NCBI GenBank assembly: GCA_017302775.1
Contig: JAFLDC010000240.1
Span: 1 to 5,085, forward strand
From: Sphingomonadales bacterium
GTDB taxonomy: Bacteria; Pseudomonadota; Alphaproteobacteria; Sphingomonadales; Sphingomonadaceae
DNA: 5,085 nucleotides
Direction: 5' to 3'
A program made the position numbers and the translations under genes. This document shows positions 1 through 5,085 of this stretch, in pieces. Below the pieces are notes generated by a model. That model was not told the origin of the DNA, did not search any database, and saw nothing but the letters and a program-made list of their open reading frames with translations. Position 1 is the stretch's first letter, and each line of letters begins with the position of its first letter.

Positions 1-208
1 TATGATACCATTGGGCGACGGCCGCCAGTGCCCCAATGACCGCAAGACTCGCCTGCATGGCAAAGCCACGCCTGTAGGACGGTGCCCATTGGCAGACCGC
101 AACTTTTGCTGGCAATCCCATTCGGGCCGGATGCTCGGCAAAGTTGATGTAGAACGCCGCACCCGTAAACATTGCGGAAATCACAAGTGCAAGCTGGCCG
201 GCAAACAT
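1..208 (-). CDS. DUF1772-like (anthrone oxygenase-like) small membrane protein, 3' end outside window
   Basis: The minus strand is open from an ATG at 208-206 to the window edge, giving 69 residues that begin [21 protein letters not shown] hydrophobic helix covers about residues 2-22 and a second begins near residue 49 ([17 protein letters not shown]). Between them lie NFAEHPAR and [17 protein letters not shown], a pattern I associate with DUF1772/anthrone-oxygenase-like four-helix inner-membrane proteins, whose usual length is about 140-160 residues; roughly half would therefore be present. The biochemical role of bacterial members is not established. A good ribosome binding site, AAGGGA at 220-215, sits 6 nt before the ATG. 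The gene lies 44 nt downstream of serA on the same strand and may be read from the same transcript. Its start codon lies at the edge of a 14-bp inverted repeat, described separately. The family call rests on motif memory, not on a search. Confidence 0.8.
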   Translation of the reverse strand, partial: MFAGQLALVISAMFTGAAFYINFAEHPARMGLPAKVAVCQWAPSYRRGFAMQASLAVIGALAAVAQWYH

Positions 209-238
209 CGTCAGTCCCTTTCAGTGTTTGCCGGCCAG
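194..238 (-). repeat. 14-bp perfect inverted repeat enclosing the ribosome binding site of the DUF1772-like gene
   Basis: CTGGCCGGCAAACA at 194-207 is the exact reverse complement of TGTTTGCCGGCCAG at 225-238, leaving a 17-nt loop (208-224). On the minus-strand transcript the 5' arm lies just after the serA stop codon. The loop carries the Shine-Dalgarno AAGGGA (220-215), and the 3' arm starts within the AUG (U and G paired) and covers the first codons. No T-run follows the 3' arm, so it is not a classical intrinsic terminator. A translation-controlling hairpin or a barrier to RNA decay at the end of serA are both possible. The repeat is seen directly; its function is inferred. Confidence 0.75.
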
Positions 239-252
239 TGGGCCTAATCCGT

Positions 253-1836
253 TCAAAACGCCAGCGGCATCGCCCGCTTGACGCCGGGGAGCGTGCGAAC
301 CTGGTCGAGCAGGTCGGCGCTGACCGGGCTGTCGACGCTGAGCAACAACACTGCTTCCCCGCCCGCTTCGCGGCGGCCCAGGTTGAACGTCCCGATGTTG
401 ATCGCGTTTTCACCCAGCAAAGTGCCGATCCGGCCGATGAAGCCGGGGGCATCCTCATTAACAACATAGAGCATGTGCCCGGCCATTTCGGCCTCGACCT
501 TGATGCCGAACAGTTCGATTAACCGCGGCTCACTGTTGGAGAACAGTGTACCCGCAACCGAGCGTTCGCCGGCATCGGTCTTGACGGAAACGCGGATCAG
601 AGTGTGGTAATCGCCGGCCTTTTCGGTCTTGACCTCGCGCACTTCCATGCCGCGCTCCTTGGCCAGGAACGGGGCGTTGACCATGTTGACCGTGTCCGAT
701 TGCACCCGCAGGAACCCGGCCAGCACCGCGGCGACGATCGGTTTGATGTTAAGCTCTGCCGCAGCGCCTTCGGCATGGATCGAAATACGCGGAATTGCCC
801 CGGTGGTGAGCTGTCCGACCATCGAACCAAGCTGTTCTGCCAGCGCCATATAGGGCTTCAGCTTGGGCGCTTCCTCAGCCGAAAGGCTGGGCACGTTAAG
901 CGCGTTGGTGACACCGCCGTTGACCAGATAATCAGCCATCTGCTCGGCAACCTGCAACGCTACGTTGACTTGCGCCTCGTTGGTCGAAGCCCCCAGGTGC
1001 GGAGTGCAGATGAAGCCCGGCGTACCGAACAGCGGCGATTCCTTGGCCGGCTCGGTCTGGAACACGTCGAGTGCTGCGCCAGCGACATGACCAGCATCCA
1101 TCGCTTCCTTCAACGCCGCCTCGTCAATCAACCCGCCGCGCGCGCAGTTGATGATCCGCACACCCTTTTTGGTCTTGGCGAGATTTTCCTTCGACAGGAT
1201 ATTGCGGGTCTGGTCCGTCAGCGGGGTGTGCAGCGTAATAAAATCGGCCTTGCCCAGCAGTGTATCCAGATCGGCTTTCTCGACGCCCATTTCCACGGCA
1301 CGTTCGGGGGTCAGGAACGGATCGAAAGCGACGACCTTCATCTTCAGACCAAGGGCGCGGCTGGCGACGATCGAGCCGATGTTGCCCGCCCCGATCAGGC
1401 CGAGTGTCTTGCCGGTCACTTCAACGCCCATGAAATCATTCTTGGGCCATTTTCCGGCTTGGGTCTGGGCATTTGCTTCCGGGATCTGACGCGCCAAAGC
1501 GAACATCAGAGCGATGGCATGTTCAGCGGTGGTGATCGAGTTGCCGAACGGGGTGTTCATCACCACCACGCCCTGCGCCGAGGCGGCAGGAATGTCGACG
1601 TTATCGACGCCGATCCCGGCCCGCCCGACAACCTTGAGGTTCCCGGCGGCGGCCAGAACGTCTTTGGTGACCTTGGTCGAGGAACGGATCGCAAGGCCAT
1701 CATAGTCGCCGATCCGGGCGATCAGCTGCTCCGGGGTCTCCCCGGTGATCACATCGACCTGACAGCCGCGCTCTTCGAATATGCGCGCGGCGTTGGGATC
1801 CATTTTGTCTGAAATGAGTACGCGGGGTTTGGTCAT
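253..1836 (-). CDS. serA: D-3-phosphoglycerate dehydrogenase, long ACT-domain form
   Basis: This 527-residue cytosolic enzyme oxidises 3-phosphoglycerate to 3-phosphohydroxypyruvate with NAD+, the first step of serine synthesis. The length fits the long SerA form: a substrate/NAD-binding core (about 1-315), an intervening ASB-type domain (about 320-450) and a C-terminal ACT domain (about 455-527) with VVNEDAPGFIGRIGTLLGE. Visible motifs are RSSTKV (51-56) and GRAGIGVDNVD (71-81) at the substrate site, the Rossmann loop GAGNIG (149-154) followed by Asp172 for NAD ribose, and the catalytic triad Arg233 (NCARGGL), Glu262 (TEP) and His280 (TPHLGAST). ATG at 1836 is preceded by GGAG (1848-1845) at 8 nt. 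It lies 126 nt downstream of serC with no new promoter that I can recognise, so co-transcription is likely. The ACT domain suggests serine feedback, although not every long-form SerA is serine-sensitive. All key residues are present and the gene is intact. Confidence 0.98.
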   Translation of the reverse strand: MTKPRVLISDKMDPNAARIFEERGCQVDVITGETPEQLIARIGDYDGLAIRSSTKVTKDVLAAAGNLKVVGRAGIGVDNVDIPAASAQGVVVMNTPFGNSITTAEHAIALMFALARQIPEANAQTQAGKWPKNDFMGVEVTGKTLGLIGAGNIGSIVASRALGLKMKVVAFDPFLTPERAVEMGVEKADLDTLLGKADFITLHTPLTDQTRNILSKENLAKTKKGVRIINCARGGLIDEAALKEAMDAGHVAGAALDVFQTEPAKESPLFGTPGFICTPHLGASTNEAQVNVALQVAEQMADYLVNGGVTNALNVPSLSAEEAPKLKPYMALAEQLGSMVGQLTTGAIPRISIHAEGAAAELNIKPIVAAVLAGFLRVQSDTVNMVNAPFLAKERGMEVREVKTEKAGDYHTLIRVSVKTDAGERSVAGTLFSNSEPRLIELFGIKVEAEMAGHMLYVVNEDAPGFIGRIGTLLGENAINIGTFNLGRREAGGEAVLLLSVDSPVSADLLDQVRTLPGVKRAMPLAF

Positions 1837-1875
1837 GATCTTATCTCCAGAGGGAGCAAAACAAACCCGTCTGCG

Positions 1876-1949
1876 CTGAGCCTGTCGAAGCCCGGTCCAT
1901 CACCTTCGGCGCAAGGCTGAAGAAAAGGACGCTCCTTCGACAAACTCAG
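1876..1949 (-). repeat. REP-like inverted repeat between serC and serA
   Basis: The arms are CTGAGCCTGTCGAAG (1876-1890) and CTTCGACAAACTCAG (1935-1949). The second reads CTGAGTTTGTCGAAG on the minus strand, so the two copies differ at only two positions and are inverted, 44 nt apart. In the serC-serA mRNA both differences become U·G wobbles, so all 15 positions can pair; in the opposite RNA strand they would be C·A mismatches. A small inner stem is possible (CCTT 1903-1906 with AAGG 1913-1916). The upstream arm begins 13 nt after the serC stop codon. I recall this CTGAG...GTCGAAG unit as an abundant dispersed extragenic palindrome in sphingomonad genomes. REP hairpins between operon genes often protect the upstream message from 3' exonucleases. 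No U-tract makes it a terminator. Confidence 0.8.
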
Positions 1950-1962
1950 GACGGACGGTTCC

Positions 1963-3090
1963 TTAAGCGGATTTGGTCGTTTCGTAAGCCCAATCGAGCC
2001 AGGGCCCGAGCGCTTCGATATCGGCGGCTTCAACCGTGGCCCCGCACCAAATGCGCAGACCCGGCGGTGCATCACGGTATCCCGCGATGTCAAAAGCCGC
2101 ACCTTCCTTTTCCAGCAGGGATGCGAACTTCTTGATGAAGTCTTCGTCAGCGCCTTCGACGGTGAGGCAGACCGATGTCTTCGAACGCACCGCCGGATCG
2201 GCAGCAAGGTGACCGAGCCAGGCGCGCTCCGCAACGATCTGGTCGAGCGCGGCGGCATTCGCATTGCAGCGCGTTTGCAGCCCGCTGAGCCCGCCCAGCT
2301 CCTTGGCCCATTCCAGTGCGAAGATGGCGTCTTCGACCGCCAGCATCGATGGCGTGTTGATGGTCTCGCCCTTGAATACACCTTCGGCCAATTTGCCCTT
2401 CGCCATCAGACGGAACACCTTGGGCAGCGGCCAGGCCGGCGTATGGGTTTCCAACCGCTCAACCGCACGCGGGCCCAGGATCAGAACGCCGTGGCCGCCT
2501 TCACCGCCGAGCACCTTCTGCCATGAGAAAGTCGCGACATCGATCTTGTCCCACGGCAGGTCGTAAGCAAAGACTGCGCTGGTCGCGTCGGCAAACGTCA
2601 GGCCCGCGCGATCGTCCGGGATCCAGTCTCCATTCGGTACGCGCACGCCGCTGGTGGTGCCGTTCCAGGTAAACAGCACGTCATCGGCAAAATTGACCTG
2701 ACCGAGATCGGGCAACTGGCCATAGTCTGCGCGGATCACTGTGGGATCGAGCTTGAGCTGTTTTGCTGCATCGGTGACCCAACCTTCGCCGAAGCTCTCC
2801 CAGGCCAGCGTAGTTACGCCGCGGGCGCCCAACATCGTCCACATCGCCATTTCAAAGGCGCCGGTATCGCTGCCAGGCACAATGCCGATTCGGTGGCTGT
2901 CCGGCAGCTTCAACACGTCGCGCATCAGGTCGATGCAATAGCCGAGCCGTGACTTGCCGATCTTGGCGCGGTGCGAACGGCCTAGCGATTCGGTAGCGAG
3001 CTTGTTTGGGGAGTAGCCCGGCGGCTTGGCGCAGGGGCCGGAAGAAAAGAACGGACGCGCGGGCTTCCGCGCGGGCATTGCAACAGTCAT
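1963..3090 (-). CDS. serC: Phosphoserine aminotransferase (alphaproteobacterial/Methanosarcina type)
   Basis: This 375-residue, PLP-dependent class V aminotransferase (fold type I) converts 3-phosphohydroxypyruvate plus glutamate to phosphoserine plus 2-oxoglutarate, the second serine step; it can also serve pyridoxal phosphate synthesis. The N-terminus FFSSGPCAKPPGYS and the following RSHRAKIGKSRL are typical of the serC_2 subfamily rather than the E. coli type. The PLP lysine is Lys192 in FSWQKVLGGEGGHG, Asp168 in FADATSAVF should contact the pyridine nitrogen, and TWNGTTSG (141-148) and INTPS (244-248) line the cofactor and substrate site. I chose ATG 3090 because AAGGAG (3103-3098) lies 7 nt upstream. 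An in-frame ATG at 3174 would add 28 uncharacteristic residues and precede the likely transcription start. It is the first gene of the operon, controlled by the promoter and leader RNA directly upstream. Intact, with TAA stop. Confidence 0.97.
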   Translation of the reverse strand: MTVAMPARKPARPFFSSGPCAKPPGYSPNKLATESLGRSHRAKIGKSRLGYCIDLMRDVLKLPDSHRIGIVPGSDTGAFEMAMWTMLGARGVTTLAWESFGEGWVTDAAKQLKLDPTVIRADYGQLPDLGQVNFADDVLFTWNGTTSGVRVPNGDWIPDDRAGLTFADATSAVFAYDLPWDKIDVATFSWQKVLGGEGGHGVLILGPRAVERLETHTPAWPLPKVFRLMAKGKLAEGVFKGETINTPSMLAVEDAIFALEWAKELGGLSGLQTRCNANAAALDQIVAERAWLGHLAADPAVRSKTSVCLTVEGADEDFIKKFASLLEKEGAAFDIAGYRDAPPGLRIWCGATVEAADIEALGPWLDWAYETTKSA

Positions 3091-3095
3091 GTAGT

Positions 3096-3140
3096 CTCTC
3101 CTTGCAGAGAGCACGCGCGGCGTTGGGACCGCGTGGCCCA
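3096..3140 (-). ncRNA. serC leader RNA motif candidate: two hairpins, the second hiding the serC ribosome binding site
   Basis: Read on the minus strand, hairpin 1 (3140-3124) pairs UGGGCC with GGUCCCA around an ACGC loop with one bulged U. Hairpin 2 (3111-3096) pairs CUCUCU with GGAGAG (one U·G) around a GCAA tetraloop of the GNRA type; its 3' half contains the GGAG of the Shine-Dalgarno sequence. The predicted transcription start falls at the foot of hairpin 1, so the structure occupies the whole short 5' leader. This agrees with the serC RNA motif described by comparative genomics upstream of serC-serA operons in alphaproteobacteria, as I remember it: two hairpins, with the 3' one overlapping the Shine-Dalgarno. 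The ligand or trigger is unknown to me. The pairings are seen directly; the family assignment is from memory and would need a covariance-model match. Confidence 0.75.
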
Positions 3141-3146
3141 GGGGCG

Positions 3147-3174
3147 CTCCTAGAGACGGGCCGCGGCAAGTCAA
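3147..3174 (-). promoter_or_regulatory. Probable sigma70-type promoter of the serC-serA operon
   Basis: On the minus strand a TTGACT -35 element (3174-3169) is followed after 16 bp by TAGGAG (3152-3147) as a weak -10. Transcription would begin near 3140, exactly where the first leader hairpin starts, which supports the assignment. The -35 is close to consensus; the -10 keeps only the leading TA, as is common in high-GC alphaproteobacteria. A spacing of 17 bp with AGGAGC as the -10 cannot be excluded. Confidence 0.6.
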
Positions 3175-3198
3175 GCGAAACCGGGCACAGTTCGCCGG

Positions 3199-3217
3199 TT
3201 AGCCGGCTATTAACCAT
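3199..3217 (+). promoter_or_regulatory. CtrA-like box upstream of the extensin-like gene
   Basis: TTAG (3199-3202), 7 bp, then TTAACCAT (3210-3217) matches the CtrA recognition pattern TTAA-N7-TTAA with one mismatch in the first half. It lies 44 bp before the ATG of the extensin-like lipoprotein gene and about 60 bp upstream of the predicted serC transcription start. A 10-bp palindrome, TAGCCGGCTA (3200-3209), overlaps it, and GGTAACC follows at 3233-3239. No convincing -35/-10 pair for the plus strand is visible; TTAACC (3210) with TAACCA (3235) at 19 bp is the best but weak. Regulatory role is inferred from the pattern alone. Confidence 0.35.
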
Positions 3218-3261
3218 TTCCGGACCACGGCTGGTAACCAAATTCGCGGCAAGTTGCGGAC

Positions 3262-3930
3262 ATGCGCGTAACCTTGCCAGTAACCACTTTGATTCTGCTG
3301 CTGGGCGGCTGCTCGATCTTGCCGGGCGGTCGGGCGCCGGAGCAACGTCAGGTCACGCAACGCTCGGCCCAGGTTCTGCCACCACGCCCTGAAGTGCGCG
3401 CCTGTCTGGCCGATCTCGGCGCGCGAAAAGCCGCCTTCACCCCGATACCCGACAAGTATTATGGCGTCGGCTGCTCGACGTTGGGCACCGTCCGGATCGC
3501 CAGCCTGCAAAGTGACGATGCCAAGCTGGCGCTCTCCAATCTCGGTCCGGTAACCTGCCCATTGGCTGATACCTTTGCAGGCTGGGCCCGCTTTGGCGCA
3601 GACCGTGCCGCGCAGCAGATTCTGGGCAGCCCCATTGTCAAGATCGAGACCATGGGCAGTTACAACTGCCGCAACGTCGCCGGATCGAGCCGGCGCAGCG
3701 CCCACGCCACCGCCAATGCCATCGATATCTCGGGTTTTGTCCTGGCCGATGGCAGGCGGATTACCGTATCTGGTAACTGGAACGATCAGTCACCCAAGGT
3801 TCGAAAGTTTTTCACCGCAATCCACGCCAGTGCCTGCAAACGCTTTGGCACCGTTCTTGGCCCCGCATACAACGCGGCGCACAGGGACCACCTGCATCTG
3901 GAGCTCAGCGGGCGGTCGTACTGCAAATAG
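3262..3930 (+). CDS. Extensin-like family lipoprotein (putative LAS-type zinc peptidase fold)
   Basis: The protein has 222 residues. Residues 1-17 form a lipoprotein signal with lipobox LGGC, so Cys17 would be acylated; Ser18 suggests outer-membrane rather than inner-membrane retention. The rest matches the extensin-like C-terminal family: a proline-rich linker (about 20-45), YGVGC (67-71), TCPLADTFAGWAR (98-110), SYNCR (133-137), SAHATANAIDISGF (146-159) and HRDHLHLELSGRSYC (207-221). His148, Asp155 and a histidine in DHLH (210/212) occupy the places of zinc ligands in the SxHxxGxAxD...H arrangement of LAS peptidases, suggesting action on peptidoglycan, though the family's activity is poorly studied. 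The usual Gly of that motif is Ala151 here. Six cysteines (48, 71, 99, 136, 192, 221) could form three disulfides, fitting a periplasmic location. There is no good Shine-Dalgarno before the ATG. It is transcribed divergently from serC and ends 2 nt from the converging gene. Confidence 0.92.
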   Translation: MRVTLPVTTLILLLGGCSILPGGRAPEQRQVTQRSAQVLPPRPEVRACLADLGARKAAFTPIPDKYYGVGCSTLGTVRIASLQSDDAKLALSNLGPVTCPLADTFAGWARFGADRAAQQILGSPIVKIETMGSYNCRNVAGSSRRSAHATANAIDISGFVLADGRRITVSGNWNDQSPKVRKFFTAIHASACKRFGTVLGPAYNAAHRDHLHLELSGRSYCK

Positions 3931-3932
3931 CA

Positions 3933-4415
3933 CTAAAGCCGCGACACAGCCGCCTTGAGCAGTTGGCGCGAGTACCATCTGTGAAAGCTCAGCAGCCCGG
4001 CGAATGCCATCCGGTCGACCCGCGATTTGGCGGGCACCACGGCGGAACCGAAATGCACTCTCGTACCGCCCGCCTGCGACTGGACCATCAGCCATGATCG
4101 GGTCTTGCCCTGATAGTCGCACAGCAGAATTTCATCGTCGCAGCGCGCTTCGACGCTCCAGGCCGAAAAGCGGTCGATTTCACCCGATGCCAATCGAGCA
4201 ACAGCGGCGTTATCGGCATGCTTGCCCAGCAGCCCCCCCAGCAACCATCGTTCCGGACGAAATGCCCAGCTGGTGTAAAAGGCTGTGATCAAATCCGGCA
4301 GCGTTACCGCTTGTCGCAGATCGGCAATAAAACAATCCACATACCCGCCCGTCCTGCCATATGGTTCCAGCAGCGTCCGTGACGGGAGAGCGGCCTGCGT
4401 CACCGAGACACTCAT
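3933..4415 (-). CDS. Small DUF2867-like protein, unknown function
   Basis: The protein has 160 residues, no signal peptide and no transmembrane helix. The C-terminal part, with alternating strands around FSAWSVEA (83-90), EILLCDYQGKTRSWLMV (95-111) and TRVHFGSAVV (118-127), then a terminal helix SFHRWYSRQLLKAAV (143-157), resembles DUF2867 proteins, which I recall ending in a similar PFHR-type helix and adopting a START/SRPBCC-like fold. The family link is tentative and no activity should be assumed. I chose ATG 4415 because it overlaps the upstream stop as ATGA (4415-4412), typical of translational coupling; no clear Shine-Dalgarno precedes it. An in-frame ATG at 4445 would add 10 residues (MYFIYKFLQQ) and a 34-nt overlap. 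Its TAG stop faces the extensin-like gene's stop across 2 nt, and I see no hairpin-plus-T-run between the two. Confidence 0.85.
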   Translation of the reverse strand: MSVSVTQAALPSRTLLEPYGRTGGYVDCFIADLRQAVTLPDLITAFYTSWAFRPERWLLGGLLGKHADNAAVARLASGEIDRFSAWSVEARCDDEILLCDYQGKTRSWLMVQSQAGGTRVHFGSAVVPAKSRVDRMAFAGLLSFHRWYSRQLLKAAVSRL

Positions 4416-4888
4416 CTGCTGCAAGAACTTGTAAATGAAGTACACTTCTGCGCCTTGAAGGTGTTTATCAGACCTTTGATCTGCGGCGAATCGTCAGCCC
4501 AATCATGGTCGCTACACAGCAATTCACGATGCGGCGCCAGGTGTTCAAGCAGCGTCGGCTCCCACGCTGAAGATGTCGCGAGCAGCTGATCCCCGGTATA
4601 GAGCAAATACTCGACGTAGTTTTCATACGCGGTTTCTTGTGAGCCGCCCTGGATTGCGCAGTAATCCGGATCGGCGAATTCCGGCCGGGATATCGAAAGG
4701 TTGAGATATTCGCGGTAAATGTCGCGTGCGGACTGCTCCTGCTGTAATCTCGCGGCGGCATCGATCTGCGCTTTCACGCCAATCAGAGCTAGCAGCGCAA
4801 TGAACATCGTCGCCAGACTGCTAACCGATTGAATCGCCTTTGCGTGGCGCTCGAGCCAGCTGGAAATTGCCCGTCCGGTTCCACTCAC
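4412..4888 (-). CDS. Uncharacterised one-helix membrane protein
   Basis: I do not recognise a named family. The 158-residue protein has a short basic N-terminus (SWLERHAKA), one hydrophobic helix at about 18-38 (LATMFIALLALIGV in its core), then a charged, glutamine-rich helix (about 39-60, QIDAAARLQQEQSARDIYRE) that could be a short coiled coil, followed by YLNLSISRPEFADPDYC (61-77) and a mixed C-terminal region. The pattern YREYLxL...PEFADPDY resembles a group of hypothetical alphaproteobacterial membrane proteins I have seen, with no known function. A GTG at 4888 is the preferred start because it overlaps the agmatine deiminase stop as GTGA (4888-4885) and is reached by ribosomes finishing that gene. 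An in-frame TTG at 4921 would add 11 residues and overlap by 37 nt. Its own TGA overlaps the next gene's ATG. Topology (soluble part inside or outside) cannot be fixed from sequence alone. Confidence 0.8.
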   Translation of the reverse strand: MSGTGRAISSWLERHAKAIQSVSSLATMFIALLALIGVKAQIDAAARLQQEQSARDIYREYLNLSISRPEFADPDYCAIQGGSQETAYENYVEYLLYTGDQLLATSSAWEPTLLEHLAPHRELLCSDHDWADDSPQIKGLINTFKAQKCTSFTSSCSR

Positions 4889-5085
4889 GTCCTGGCTTTC
4901 GGTTGCTGCTGGGTGGCACAATGAATGCCGCCGCCTGCCTCACCAATGGCGTCGATGTTGATCATTTCGACCCGGCGACCGGGGTAGATATCCTGCAACA
5001 CCTCGCGGGCCCTGCCGTCGGCCTGCTTGTCCCCGAACTGCCCGGCGATGACCGCGCCATTGGCCACGTAGTAGTTAACGTAACT
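4885..5085 (-). CDS. aguA: Agmatine deiminase, C-terminal fragment (5' part outside window)
   Basis: The minus strand is open from the window edge to a TGA at 4887-4885, giving the last 66 residues. SYVNYYVANGAVIAGQFGD followed by a YPGR...INIDAI stretch and GGGIHCATQQQP is the C-terminal signature of agmatine deiminases in the guanidino-group-modifying (PAD-like) superfamily. The cysteine in GIHC (residue 56 of the fragment) is the nucleophile that attacks the guanidinium carbon. The enzyme hydrolyses agmatine to N-carbamoylputrescine and ammonia in the cytosol, a step of the arginine decarboxylase route to putrescine. The fragment is about a fifth of the usual length of roughly 340-370 residues, so domain completeness and start cannot be judged. 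It is the most upstream visible gene of a coupled three-gene cluster. No promoter for the cluster is in the window, and the usual partner aguB is not seen here. Confidence 0.93.
   Translation of the reverse strand, partial: SYVNYYVANGAVIAGQFGDKQADGRAREVLQDIYPGRRVEMINIDAIGEAGGGIHCATQQQPKART

Noticed and set aside
233..244. GGCC-CAGT/CACT-GGCC mini-hairpin after serA as an intrinsic terminator
   Set aside because: It has only four pairs and no T-run on the minus strand, and it competes with the much stronger 14-bp inverted repeat.
2..522. Two overlapping plus-strand open frames (2-247 and 172-522)
   Set aside because: They run opposite the DUF1772-like gene and the 3' end of serA, both of which have clear motifs and ribosome binding sites; the plus-strand translations look like low-complexity shadows.
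604..1812. A 402-codon open frame on the plus strand opposite serA
   Set aside because: It lies entirely inside the intact serA gene, its translation resembles no protein family, and long antisense frames are expected opposite high-GC genes with strong third-position bias.
1833..2381. Minus-strand 182-codon frame spanning the serC 3' end and the intergenic gap
   Set aside because: It overlaps serC out of frame, passes through the REP-like hairpin, and is arginine/serine-rich in the way of frame shadows.
3091..3174. Longer serC beginning at the in-frame ATG at 3174
   Set aside because: The extra 28 residues are atypical for SerC, the region holds the promoter and leader RNA, and ATG 3090 has an ideal AAGGAG 7 nt upstream.
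3231..3780. Recurrent GTAAC/GGTAACC motifs across the extensin-like gene
   Set aside because: Several copies (near 3233, 3269, 3281, 3550, 3773) are irregularly spaced and mostly encode ordinary Val-Thr or Gly-Asn codons; only the upstream one is plausible as a site.
4416..4445. ATG at 4445 as the start of the DUF2867-like protein
   Set aside because: The ATGA overlap at 4415-4412 mirrors the one at the previous junction, and neither candidate has a strong Shine-Dalgarno to favour the longer form.
4889..4921. TTG start at 4921 for the one-helix membrane protein
   Set aside because: The GTG at 4888 gives the compact GTGA overlap with aguA and avoids a 37-nt overlap; the added 11 residues show no recognisable feature. 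It cannot be fully excluded.

Overview
The window reads as a chromosomal stretch from an alphaproteobacterium, most likely a sphingomonad or erythrobacter relative. The reasons are the high GC content, the serC-serA gene pair with a serC-type leader RNA, an aminotransferase of the alphaproteobacterial/Methanosarcina SerC type, an extensin-like lipoprotein, and an intergenic inverted repeat of the CTGAG...GTCGAAG type that I recall as common in sphingomonads. Codon use looks uniform, and I see no transposase, integrase, CRISPR array, tRNA or rRNA.

Layout. Positions 1-208 (minus) hold the N-terminal part of a small DUF1772-like membrane protein that runs off the left edge. Positions 253-3090 (minus) are the serine biosynthesis operon: serC (phosphoserine aminotransferase) first, then serA (phosphoglycerate dehydrogenase), separated by 126 bp holding a REP-like hairpin. 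Upstream of serC, positions 3091-3174 hold a sigma70-type promoter and a compact leader of two hairpins; the second sequesters the serC ribosome binding site. This matches the published serC RNA motif as I remember it. The rest of the divergent intergenic region, to 3261, carries a CtrA-like box facing a plus-strand gene for an extensin-like lipoprotein (3262-3930). That gene converges, with a 2-nt gap, on a tightly packed minus-strand cluster: agmatine deiminase (C-terminal end only, entering from the right edge), an uncharacterised one-helix membrane protein, and a small DUF2867-like protein. These three are joined by 4-nt GTGA and ATGA stop/start overlaps.

How the genes work together. SerA and SerC catalyse the first two steps of the phosphorylated serine pathway. 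Their coordinated control probably comes from the leader RNA (translation of serC), the intergenic hairpin (relative stability or expression of serA) and the C-terminal ACT domain of SerA (product feedback). The right-hand cluster looks translationally coupled to agmatine/putrescine metabolism, but the roles of its two small proteins are unknown. The window is mostly ordinary core genome; the points of interest are the RNA structures: the serC leader with an alternative fold, the serC-serA hairpin, and a 14-bp perfect inverted repeat that frames the ribosome binding site of the DUF1772-like gene.
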